Source: Platycnemis pennipes
Taxonomy: Eukaryota > Arthropoda > Insecta > Odonata > Platycnemididae
Direction: 5' to 3'
DNA length: 64,000 nt
Assembly (NCBI GenBank): GCA_933228895.1
Contig: OW121848.1
Coordinates: forward strand, 98,723,470 to 98,787,469
Shown here: positions 52,101 to 61,694 of the stretch, piece after piece
Position numbering within the stretch: the first letter of the stretch is position 1
Layout of the letters: each line of letters begins with the position of its first letter
Program-made: the position numbers and the translations under genes
Notes under the pieces: model-generated
The model's input: the letters and a program-made list of their open reading frames with translations, nothing else
Database searches by the model: none
Told to the model about the DNA's origin: nothing

Positions 52101-55100
52101 GTAGAACGCTCGTAGTAGCAGGGCATTGATTAGAATACCATGCAGATATCTAAAATATTTAGCGCGTAACTTTGCAAACAGCACTAAAATTCGAGTTTCT
52201 TAATTGAGCACCAATTAGGCAACCTAATTGAGAGTTCGGGGAGCATGGAGAGTTGTGCTATACAAGAGAAGGGTCCCATTATAAGCATGTTTTCTCTTAG
52301 AAAAAAATATTTATTACGAGCTAATCGCATACGTAACCCTCACATATACGCAATTATTTCGGCATGTTGTCCGTTGACAATGCGTTTAAAAATCGGGTTT
52401 CAATGCCAGAGGAGATGATTGGCTGAGATAAGACTGTTGAGTTTTGATGTACCTAATAAAGTATTCTTTGGGAAGACTGAAAGCATTAATAGAGCCCCTT
52501 ATTTTAAATTCTCGACAACTACCTTCAAACGAAGCTTGATCTAAGCTGGTATTAAATGAAAACTCCACATAGGCAAAAGTATTTACTGGAACCAGAGAGG
52601 AAATTAAGCAAATCTAAGGGTGAACATAACTTTCTAGATTGCCTCTCCTACCCTGACTTTAATTTCTTTTCCATTTTACTTATCAACCACTGCAATGCTT
52701 AGGGAAAATACATCAGAGTCTACAGCAACCCAGTAAGGCATTGGGCACGAAGTCACATTTTTGGACTCAAACTACGCAGAAGCACCACGTTTCAAAAAGG
52801 CTTACGTCACTTCATTACATTTAAATATTAAAATCCTTTCACTCTGCGTAAATGGTGGGAGAGGAGGTAACAAGTTCCACGAACGAATGGAGAATTTTCT
52901 TCGGAATGCAGCAAAAGAAATCATTAAGTCCGTAAGGAGGAAAAATAATAGCTAAAAAGTTAATGAAAAGCATTTATGCTGCGGATAGATGCAGCAACGT
53001 TCCGGTAGGGGGGACAAAAAGCAACACTCGAGTCGACTCTTTCAAAGGCGTCGGGAATATCCATCCCGGAGCACCTCCACCGCACCCACGCCTCGCCGGG
53101 AAGAGGAGGCAATACCTCTTTGTTTCTCCTCTCCCTGCCATCCCCCACTTATTTATCTCTATTTCGCGGACACACACGCACACACACACACACACACATT
53201 CCCGAGAGCAAAGAAACAAGAGAGAAGGGGTTGTTTTCCTTCGACTTTTTCTCTCCCACCCCGGCCCGATTTGCTCCTTTTTCATCCCAGAGGGAAGAAA
53301 TATCCGCGGGAAGAGAGGAAGGAGGAGGAGGAGGAGCAAGAATAAGAGCGAAGAGCTTACCCCTGATGGGTCCAGAGGGCGTTGCCACGGATCTTATCTG
53401 CTGCTGGGCGTCCGCCTGCGCCATTGTTGCGTGCGAGGACGACGACGAGGTGGAGGATGGGGAGGAGGGCGGGGGGCGGGACGAGGGGGTCGTGGGGGGG
53501 CCGGGTGTGCCGGCGGCGGACGAGGGGGGCGCCGCCCCCGCTGGGGACAGCCCCGGCATCGCCGAGGTCCCCGCACCGCCGCCTGCCGCGGCGGCCGTTG
53601 TTGGGGCCGGCACCGCGCCGCCCAGAACGCTGTTCCGGTGGGAGCAGTAGTACGTCTGGTGGGCCTCCAGCGTGCTCGCGCTGCTAAACTTGATGCCGCA
53701 CGGCGCGCAAACGTACACGGGCACTGCGGGAGACATGAAAATGGTTGTCAATCGACCGCGGTCTCGGACACACACGCCTCTGCGGGCAGGGACATCGCAC
53801 GAACCGCGGCGTCATCGGACTCACGCGATGGTGCTCGCGGGGAAAGGTTTAAAATTACAACTGTTAAAATCGATGTGGAGGGCGTAAATCGGTGGGACAG
53901 TTAAGCCAGAGTGCGGTTATTTTTTCACCTTCGTATCGAACTCCCTATAGCTGTCTGAAAGACTGCGAAGATGAATCTTTATTTCGAGCGTCGAAGTTTT
54001 CGCTCTGAAGTGATTTTGTATTTATTTTGCACTCGCAATAGTATGCGCTACTCCACGATGGATGCATGGACTTAGTTTGTTACAAACTGGTGGCAATTTT
54101 CTTTTTCAATGAGCGTATGTTAGCATCATTTTGGCCCATTATGACTTTTAGAATTTGGGTATGGAGGAGACTGAAATGAATTAAGATTCTTGACAAATGT
54201 TTAGAAAGAATTAAGGTTATGGTCCAGATAATTTTCATTTTAATGTAATGCTGGACTACCAAACGACTTATTGTGGATATCTGTAACGTATGGAACCCTA
54301 ATATTACTGTGACAATGCAATGAATTTCATGGTGTGGCTCCTAGCAGGAGCAAAAATGTTGTCTGATGTGACAAAAACGTTAAATATTTGTAAGAATATT
54401 GAAAAAATCAAGGATTGTATTTTGAGAAAGAAATACTCAGTGCCTATTCCCTGTAGTTAGCCATTTTATTATACTCCATTATGATTAAAAATATAACAAC
54501 AATTCATAAAAAGTACTCTTTACAGACTTTTAATTTGACTGCAAGTTGCGCGAAAGCTTTTCCCGAGCATGTACAGTAAAATACATATTATAGTTATAAG
54601 TAACTTCCCTAGCCCCTTCAGTGTTACTGACGCAAAAATGCGTTTGATACGTACTTTGTAAACTGCAGTGCTTAGCACTGAAAGGGCTAGGCATTGTAAT
54701 CAATAGACAAAGAGGTGAGAGAAACTGATTGTTCTGATTTCAATAAGTTGCAAAACTTTCCTGCAAATCTAGAATCAAAATAATGTCACTAATGAAAAAT
54801 AAAACACAAAATGAGCTTATTAAGGTCTTTTGTGAGTTTCCTTCCTAATTTCCATCATCCTCATATGACCTAGGAGTATATGTTGGTTTCTGTACACATG
54901 CATACATTTAAATTCATTTACTCGTAGGAATCCCCTGCCACACACCTTTAAGGTGGCTTGCAGGGAATTATGTAGATGTGGATGAATAAAAACTAGCAGA
55001 TTATTTACTGCTCCCCATAACTACAAACGCAACCGTAGTGAATGCATGGATTCTAAAAATGAATAATGGGAATCTCCACCTTTCTCCGAATAGGAGACAA

Positions 55101-58100
55101 CAAAGTTGTCATGGGTTGTTTCCTTGTGGATGAATTACGAACCTTGCCTGACTTCCATGGCCTCTGGTTTCAAGTTGCTGGCCCTCGTGGTGAGGGCACC
55201 GGGGGCGGGGTCGGCGAGGGCGTGCGGTGGCGTAGTAGGTGGCGCCCGGGGTGTGGCCGGGTGCGGCGGCGGCTGGAAGCAGATTATACGACTGGCGGCT
55301 GCAAACGCGGCTGCTGCTGCCGCGGCGGCCGCTGAGGCGTGAGAAAGAGGGAGAAGAAGTGGTCATTAACAGACGAAACGTCATTCTCATGAAACATTAC
55401 CAAATGACGTCGAATTTCCTGGGGTTAAAAATCAAGTCCGATACCAAAAACTTTAATGCACGTTTCAGCACAGAATTATTTTTCCAACGCTAATGGGAAC
55501 GCTATCAACTTCATCGAAGGGATCTTTCCTGCACGTTACCGCAAATTTCCTTGTAAAACGATGTGAAGTATTATAAGAAATTTTAGGTACGCAGTTTTCG
55601 CTCCTCAGAGTGGTGCAAAACACTACGATAACGCGCATTACTAATACTTGTGATTGCGTTCATTGCACCCTAAAGCCAAAATGACTGGCAATACACAAGG
55701 ACCACACTCCAAAACAGGAATCTAAAACCATCATTATGGATCAACACCTCTAAGATTGATTGGATGCAGCTCTCCACTCGATTCCTCTATCTTACCTCTT
55801 CACACTGACATAATTCTTCTCTTTCACATACTCAACAACTTGTGCTGAAAATTTCTTTTCCAGTTTTCCCATTCACTTTTCCCTGAACTATCTGAACTAT
55901 TTCAGTTACCTAGGAAGCCGAGTAACCAACGATGGACGAAGCAAGAAAGAAATAGTTAGTAGAATAACCCAGGCAAAGAGGGCATTCTATCAAAAGAAGA
56001 ATCTACTTACAGCTGGAAATACAAGCGTAGAAGTAAGGAAACAGTTCATCAGAACATACATATGGAGCATGTTTCTTTACTGCAGTGAGGAATGGACGAT
56101 GACAGCAGCGGAGAAGAAAAGGGTAGAAGCATTCGAAATGTGGTGCTACAGAAGAATGAAGATTAAATGGATCGACCGAGTAAGTAACGAGGAAGTCCTA
56201 AGAACAGTGGGAGAAAAGAGAAGTCTGCTAACAACTCTAAAAAGAAGAAGGGACAACTTAATCGGCCATATCTCGTGACACGATGACCTGATGAAGACTA
56301 TCGTCGAGGGAAAAGTAAACCGGAAGATTGGAAAAGGCAGGCCGCGTATGAGATACATGGAACAGGTTGTGAAGGATGTAAAAGAGAAGAATTACGTCAA
56401 AATGAATAGGTTGGCCGATAGAAGAATCGATTGGAGGGCTGTGTCAAACCAATCCTATGATTGTTGACCAATGATGATGATCTGAACTATTGTCTTCATC
56501 AAGCCATCACATCTCAAGATATGGCTGATTAAGTTGTCCTGTTTTTTTTAAAGATTTTAAGAAGAGAATTCTTTTCTCCTACTTTTCTTAGTACCTTCGT
56601 TAATTACTAGCCCAGCACATTTGATCTTAATTATTCTTTGGTGTCATCATATTTCGAATGCATCCAGCTTTGAATTCTCTTCTGCTGTTAATATTCATGC
56701 TTCACTGCCTTAAGAAAATGCTCCAGATGTAAGTTCCAATGAAGTGCCACCTTACATTCACACTTGGATTTCCAGCTATAAGTAGATTCTTCTTTTGGTA
56801 GAAGACCCTCTTTTCTAGAGCATGTTGATAGTTTCCTTCTTGCTTCGCCCATCGCTAGCTATTCGGCTTCCTAGATAACAATACTGGCTCGCCTCTTCTA
56901 GCTTTTGTTTCCCGAGTTTAACATTGGTCTTCGCCTCTTGGCTACTAATGAATTCGTTTCCGTGGCTATATTTACAACGAATCGAGCAGTAGTTCACGAT
57001 TCAAGATACAATTATCTTCCAAGGCGCAAGTATTTAGAGCACATTCGTGTGATGCACGCACCGGTAGGACGGAATAGGCATTTGTAGCAATAAACAACAA
57101 AACATTCTTCATTTTACAAAATTATCATATTCTGCATCGGAATGTGACCACGCCTTAGGTCCACCGAGTATAAGGTCCACGAATAATCGGAAGTTTAAGC
57201 CTAACCACTCATCCATTGCGGAGATCAATTCAAGCAAAGACAAATTGATGCCATCACTAAAAAGTGAAAGGATGTACAAAAAAGAGCAAAGGCTTGGCAA
57301 CTAATCTCAATGTTTTATAGAGATGATGGTACTGAATGCAGCAGACGCACTAAACACTTAAGAAAATTTATGTCCTATTTTACTATAATCATGTAGACTG
57401 CACGCATTCATGATCTCGGAATCAAATTTCCCGAACCGAGGAGCGTCAATTAAACACCTGGAAAGAAATATGGCCCCTTGAGGCAAGCATGACGTAAAGA
57501 GTTGCATACCGGTCGACGCCTGGAGTCCCGGGGGCAGCATGTACTCGAACTCCGATAGCGGCAGATGCGTGGTGAGGGGCAGCGGTGCCCTGCCGGCGGG
57601 ATCCGTGGCCAGGCTGGGGTTGAGTCGGAGGCGCGGGGGATGTGCGGGCGGCGAGGCCATCGAGGGGACGCTGCTCGGAGAGCCCCTGGAGGCAGCACCA
57701 CCCTCCGACGCACCTAGGGCAGAGAAGAGGACATTAGAGGCGATGGGACAATGCGGACGGTGCATCCCCCGAACACACTGCGCAACCAGGGAAAAGATTT
57801 AATGCAACTCGAAGCAGAATCTACAATGACGAGATCAAGTAATGGCATGTTAACACTGCCAGAAGGATACATGTTTAGAACAGATAGAGATTCCAGGAGA
57901 ATAAAAGAGAAATCCAATGATGTAAAAGCAGGACGGTTCAATTGCCGCAGTTACTTTTACCTCAGAGAAACAATATCCCATTAAAACGATGACGGTAAAA
58001 TCGTCGAAATCACCGAGCAGGAGAGGTCTCGAGAGGATTTTCTTGGAAAGGTCAGCACTCACGAAAGTCGATTCCGGTACAAACACGAACCGATAAAAAG

Positions 58101-59120
58101 TCATTAACTAAAATGAATCACGTATACAGCTGCAGACTATGTAAGGAAAAATGAGCTGACGGACTAAATTGCCCGAAAACCCACGATGAAGTCTGCGAGA
58201 CGAAAACGAGGCACACACCCTGTCCAGCTAAAGGTGCTTCACCACGAACTGGATTCCGGTGATTTTCCACCCTTCGAACAGCATAAAGACCGTTATGTTC
58301 ACGCCCCTTATCGGACCCTTCCCCTCCCCTGGGGCAAACTTGTCCCGTCCGATTATCACTTCGTCGCGAGTCGACAACGATAAAAAAAAGAAGACGGAAT
58401 AAAACGCGATAGCGCTCAAAAGATGGGGGGAAGAGGGTGGCGCGGACTCACCTGCGGCGGCGGGATGGACGCCCCCTCCAGGCGTCGAAGGCGTCTCCTC
58501 GTCCTCCTCGTCTTTCACCACCACGACGGAGTCCTCCTCCTCTCCCTCCGATGCCTCCCTCCGAGAGGAAGGTGCCCTCCTCCGGCACTCCTCATCCTCC
58601 TCCACCTCTGACTTCACCACGCGCCCGAAACCCTCCGGCGCCTCCCCGACGCCGCCCCCCGGCGCCTCTTCACCCTCCGTCCTCGCCTCCTCCTCCTCCT
58701 CCACGACCTCCTCCTTCACTGGTTTGTTCCTCAAACTCCTCCGATGGGTCCTTCCCGGGGACTCGCTGCCCCCGTCCTTCCCTTCCGCCCCCGTCGGGTC
58801 CTCCGGCATCCCGCCCTCCTCCTCCCCCTCGGGCCCGCTCGCGGCCCCCACCCCCTCACTCCCTCCTTCATCGCCAGCCCCCTCCTCCTCGGCCTTGGGC
58901 GACGGCCGCCTCCGCCTCCGGTCCTCGCGGCGGCCGGGGGGCGGCGGGGACGGCCTGCCCCCCGCGACCCCGCCACCTCCCCCGCCCCCGTCCGCCGCCT
59001 TCTCCGTCGGGGGATGCGAAGACGACATCGCTGGGGCGGAGGCGTCCTTCTCCTCTGAAGACGCCTCCGGAGCCACCTCCTGGACGCCTTCCGAGTCCAC
59101 CCAAGAGTCTTCCTCTTCAC
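44746..59120 (-). CDS. ush: FOG-family zinc-finger transcription co-regulator (u-shaped/ZFPM), eight 3' exons
   Basis: Exons in transcript order: 59120-58452, 57713-57510, 55331-55143, 53723-53361, 51489-50441, 49510-48815, 48060-47419 and 46167-44746, phases 1,1,1,1,0,0,0. They encode about 1,744 residues. Nine zinc fingers are visible: five of the FOG-type CCHC kind (H-K/Q-x-x-Y/F-Y-C ending) and four C2H2. PLDLS in exon six is a CtBP-binding motif. The last finger (KYCRSCDITFNYL then FIAHKKFYCSSH) sits at the C-terminus, as in vertebrate FOG proteins. FOG proteins bind GATA-factor N-fingers and recruit CtBP/NuRD; in flies u-shaped acts in blood and bristle development. The start codon and N-terminal exon(s) are not found. 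Exons are very GC-rich against AT-rich introns. Longer than fly or vertebrate homologues owing to low-complexity linkers. Confidence 0.9.
46168..47418. other. ush intron carrying a young SINE
   Basis: The only structure seen besides AT-rich intron DNA is the SINE at 46902-47238 with its target duplications. Confidence 0.7.
46889..47251 (-). mobile_element. tRNA-derived SINE with 13-bp target duplication
   Basis: The element proper is 46902-47238 on the minus strand. TTCAACATAAAGT flanks it exactly at 46889-46901 and 47239-47251. Its head (GGTGTGGTGGCTAGAGTACT; GGTTCGATTCC) has pol III A and B boxes like a tRNA. The body includes GGCGCCTTTCGTTAAGAGTA, and the tail is CCAACCAACCAA-type. The perfect duplication shows a recent insertion. 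Truncated relatives lie at 61160-61285, 18366-18425 and perhaps 16330-16535. Confidence 0.9.
47419..48060 (-). CDS. ush: ush exon 7: two CCHC fingers
   Basis: Acceptor CTTCAG, donor GTGAGA. Opens VPFLLNPEIALRMFMSSAGL, then CCHC fingers CIECNIVFCRHENYLAHKRH-YC and CVACGIKFTAFDNLQAHQMY-YC, joined by Pro-rich linkers. Phase 0 both sides; 214 codons. Confidence 0.9.
48815..49510 (-). CDS. ush: ush exon 6: CtBP motif, alanine-rich end
   Basis: Acceptor CCCCGCAG, donor GTGAGC. Contains APLDLSFRRD, a P-x-DLS CtBP-binding motif, followed by Pro/Ser-rich sequence and a C-terminal Ala/Gly-rich stretch with several Ala runs. No finger. Phase 0 both sides; 232 codons. Confidence 0.9.
49511..50440. other. 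ush intron
   Basis: AT-rich; nothing recognised. Contains a short inverted stretch near 50318-50352 (AAAAGGTGGTG with CACCACCTTTT). Confidence 0.6.
50441..51489 (-). CDS. ush: ush exon 5: C2H2 finger and CCHC finger
   Basis: Acceptor CTCGACAG, donor GTGAGT. Encodes SRPFSCPHCSYSADKKVSLN-RHMRMH (C2H2) and YCQDCDIRFSSIKTFRAHKQ-HYC (CCHC), separated by a Ser/Pro linker, then a hydrophobic segment (LPTNPVLLVPYAFLQSASLV) and a Pro-rich end. Enters phase 1, leaves phase 0. Confidence 0.9.
51490..53360. other. ush intron
   Basis: AT-rich for most of its length and then purine/CA-rich close to the exon at 53361, with a CA microsatellite. No gene. Confidence 0.6.
53169..53200. repeat. (CA)n microsatellite
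   Basis: Run of CA dinucleotides interrupted by one G, just downstream (in transcript sense) of ush exon 4. Confidence 0.9.
53361..53723 (-). CDS. ush: ush exon 4: first CCHC finger
   Basis: Acceptor TCTCCCGCAG, donor GTAAGC. Opens PVYVCAPCGIKFSSASTLEA-HQTYYC, a FOG-type CCHC finger equivalent to finger 1 of the family, which binds GATA factors in vertebrate FOG. A Pro/Ser/Ala-rich linker follows. Phase 1 in and out; 121 codons. Confidence 0.9.
53724..55142. other. ush intron with MITE
   Basis: Contains the inverted repeat 54608-54691; the rest is AT-rich with no gene. Confidence 0.6.
54608..54691. mobile_element. 84-bp MITE-like inverted repeat
   Basis: CCTAGCCCCTTCAGTGTTAC pairs with GTGCTTAGCACTGAAAGGGC-TAGG at the right end; the centre has ACGCAAAAATGCGT as an inner stem. 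Confidence 0.6.
55143..55331 (-). CDS. ush: ush exon 3: alanine run and basic linker
   Basis: Acceptor CACGCCTCAG, donor GTTCGT. A 63-codon exon entering and leaving phase 1, reading a run of eight Ala, FAAAS, then Pro/Thr-rich sequence ending SNLKPEAMEV. A GC donor (CAG|GCAAGG) lies 5 bp upstream of the chosen GT, but only the GT donor keeps the frame into the finger exon. Confidence 0.7.
55905..56480 (+). pseudogene. LINE reverse-transcriptase C-terminal fragment
   Basis: Reads YLGSRVTNDGRSKKEIVSRI, AFYQKKNLLTAGN, YIWSMFLYCSEEWTMTAAEK, RVEAFEMWCYRRMKIKW and GKGRPRMRYMEQVV across one stop: the well-known post-palm region of arthropod non-LTR retrotransposons (YLGS...AFEMWCWRRM...GRPR). Catalytic motifs are absent. 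Ends near CCAATCCTATGATTGTTGAC. Confidence 0.8.
56700..57000 (-). pseudogene. Second LINE fragment, opposite strand
   Basis: Minus-strand reading EEASQYCYLGSRIASDGRSK then KETINML, followed after a stop by decayed AFYQKK-like and AGN-like pieces. Same family as 55905-56480 and inverted relative to it. Confidence 0.75.
57510..57713 (-). CDS. ush: ush exon 2
   Basis: Acceptor TGCCCTAG, donor GTATGC. A 68-codon exon in phase 1 on both sides: Ser/Gly/Pro-rich (PSMASPPAHPPRLRLNPSL) and then LPLSEFEYMLPPGLQAST. No finger. Supported by splice sites, GC-rich composition and phase. Confidence 0.75.
57714..58451. other. ush intron
   Basis: No structure recognised. Confidence 0.6.
58452..59120 (-). 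CDS. ush: ush exon 1 of those seen: acidic N-terminal region
   Basis: Acceptor CCCCTCACAG, donor GTGAGT. 223 codons of Glu/Ser/Pro-rich, acidic sequence (GEEEDSWVDSEGVQEVAPEA; KPVKEEVVEEEEEARTEGEE) with a basic patch (RREDRRRRRPSPK) and VVKSEVEEDEE as a possible SUMO site. It begins with an acceptor in phase 1, so at least one coding exon lies further upstream. Confidence 0.8.
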
Positions 59121-59568
59121 CTGTGAGGGGGAAGGATAGAGAAGGCACTTAATTCGAGTCCAAATCCACATATAATGACACTCTTTTAAGAGGATATCAA
59201 ACTAAGAACTCAACATCAAGGATGAAGTATTGAGAAAGGGGTTCTGTGACAGAGGTCCATGCCAAATGGGAACGGACCAATCTTTAAGCGAGTGCAACTA
59301 ATAATGCAGTTTTCAGAAAGGAGATTATTTACATTTGCCATACTGAAATCCATAATGCCATTGCACTTAATTGTTATTTTTAATTGTTTATGTCAGTCTG
59401 ATGCCGTCGTTCTTTATGGCGAGGGAAAAAAACCACTAGTTCTTCTAACCTCGGCTCGAATTTACTTTTCTACCAGTTCCTAAGCAAGATTAAGTTCCAA
59501 ATACCCTCCTCAGTTCAATTTTTCCTCAGTTCAAAGTTTGAGGCTTTACTTTTTGGGACCACTCGATT

Positions 59569-59642
59569 GGAAATGAAAATCCACTTTGCACGTTCCACAC
59601 AAAGATCTTTGTGTGAAACGTACAAAGTGGATTTTCATTTCC
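59569..59642. repeat. 74-bp near-perfect palindrome
   Basis: GGAAATGAAAATCCACTTTG at the left pairs with CAAAGTGGATTTTCATTTCC at the right, with the centre CACACAAAGATCTTTGTGTG also palindromic. Only about two mismatches in 37 pairs. Could be a tiny MITE or a hairpin-forming intron segment. Confidence 0.85.
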
Positions 59643-61159
59643 AACCCTTTTTCCTGTTATGCAGGACTTATGCCATTTTCAAAGCTTATAGAACATGTCT
59701 AACTCTTCATGTCCATGATTTCCCATTACATCTCCATTTTGGTTTATTTATTGATTCCATATGAATTACGATAAAAAGCAACAAATACCATCACCAGGCA
59801 ATCAGATTTCAGATTTTTATCACTCGGGCGGAAGCCGCTTTACCATTAGGGGGAATAAATTCTTCCAACGCCCGCATTGATTCTGTTATCTGCGAGAGAA
59901 ACGAATGGAATGAATCCCTTGTAGTTCTGGGTAGAATAAATACCCTTTAGGGTCGATGGGAGACTTCAACGCTCGATTCCGTGTGAGAGAAGGGGGCTGG
60001 GAGAAAGAAGGGAGTCGAAGATTGGATATGTAGGCGCAGGGACTCCAATAGCAGCATATTGAAGACTTCCTCGGGCAGATTCTAACGCAACTAAGCTGTA
60101 CATGACATTATTTCACATCAATACGGCAACTTTGAGTGCAACGACTGCAGAATACAAATCACATTCACTAAAGGCCGTCTGAAATACACTGCCCTAAGAT
60201 CTCGGTCTATTCAGATTTGCTCCGGTTGGCTCGAAAATCGTAGTTATGACTTAAAGTTACCTTTTGGTATACCTTTGGGGATAGATACGCACATCACATA
60301 GGCAAATGTTTCATAAAGGAAACGTGAGCAAAAAGCGATAAATTTGAACCGCTCTCTTTAATTACATTAAATTTTAAAAAAATAATAAAAATCAACTATG
60401 GACAATGTTTTAGGCGGCAGTAATTTTAAATTGAAGAATTACACCCATGAATTACGTAAGTTTATTTTACGTTTTAAGAAAGTTTTTTAAAAACCTAATC
60501 GATAGAGTCGCAAATAGAGATTTTCGAGCCATCTCGAACATAATTCCATTCGCTGTAGCTATGTAATAATTGAAATTCCGAAGATGGTTTACAAAAAAAA
60601 ATAAATATGAATAAATAATTAAACTCGCACATAATGATCAGCCTGTTTTTTTTCAAATCCTTCCACATGTACTGAAGCAAGATCAACTGGCAATTCAGGA
60701 GTTAACACCTGTCTTTGCGAATATTAGCACGTTAAAAAAACCATAATTAAGTTGAATCATCTCCGCGATAACAGCGTATTAACGCCATAAATGATGGACT
60801 TGGAGCGGCCACACTGACAGTGACTATGGGCAGATAACCATAGTGCATTTAGAAAGCAAGAGAAAATAAGATTTCGTAGTACACACAACCGATGCATATG
60901 AAGGAATTTCACAGGACCGTCAAATAAAACTGTTTTCCAGCCTGCAGTAAATTTTATTAGGCTTATCAAATTAATCATACACGCGAAAACTATTGATAGG
61001 ATAGAGTTAAGCTATAAATAATGAGGCGCGTAAAGGAATATTCCTCGACTAAATGCAACCAAAGAACACACGAATTACCGTTAAAACTCCCTCAAATTCA
61101 TGATATGGAAACTTAAGGAAACTTAAAGACTTCAATTCGAAGGGATTTCGCGAATTTTC

Positions 61160-61285
61160 AGGGAGTAGAGAGAGGGTGGAGAAAAACTCGGCGTCGGCAT
61201 TAGCCTCTCTTAACGAAAGGCGCCAAAGAGTCTAAGGTATAACGTCTCATGCAATGGATGAAGTACTGAACTTGAAGTGCCATCT
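61160..61285 (-). mobile_element. Truncated SINE
   Basis: GGCGTCGGCATTAGCCTCTC-TTAACGAAAGGCGCCAA and the following stretch match the body of the SINE at 46902-47238 in the same orientation; the tRNA-like head is missing. Confidence 0.75.
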
Positions 61286-61553
61286 ACTCTATAATGGGGA
61301 ATTCCAATTTAATTTGACACGAAATGACGGTTCATTTGCGATGAAAACTAGCAGATAAAAGATTTTGAAAAAGTTTTCATGAGACTTACTATCGCGCTCA
61401 CTAATTGAATAAACTACACTAATATCTTTCATAATAACTACCGTAAAAATGCTGAACCTTATTCAAGGAAGACTGGAGGTGTTGAGCAATCTAAACCATG
61501 ATATTTTAGGGCTGAAAAGGAATTCGAAAACACAATAATGAACAGAAAAATAC

Positions 61554-61694
61554 TTGGTTATTCCACACAAATATATTCTTGAATACGACCCGGGTTCCGA
61601 CGTGAAACGTCATCATCATGATCATCACCTGATGATGACGTTCCACGCCGAAACCCGGGTCGCATTCAAAAATAAATTTGTGTGGAATAACCAA
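61554..61694. mobile_element. 141-bp inverted-repeat element
   Basis: TTGGTTATTCCACACAAATA at the left pairs with the right end (TTTGTGTGGAATAACCAA). Inner arms contain GACCCGGGTTCCGACGTG and the inverse of GACCCGGGTTTCGGCGTG. The centre is ATCATCATGATCATCA. MITE-like, with unusually GC-rich inner stems. Confidence 0.75.

Larger units (their letters stand above)
55332..57509. other. ush intron with LINE fragments
   Basis: Holds two inverted copies of one LINE tail (55905-56480 plus, 56700-57000 minus). No other gene seen. Confidence 0.6.

Noticed and set aside
55143..55150. GC donor for ush exon 3 (CAG|GCAAGG)
   Set aside because: Using it breaks the frame into the finger exon; the GT five bases downstream keeps it.
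58437..59126. Pro/Arg-rich plus-strand frame opposite ush exon 1
   Set aside because: Antisense shadow; low complexity only.
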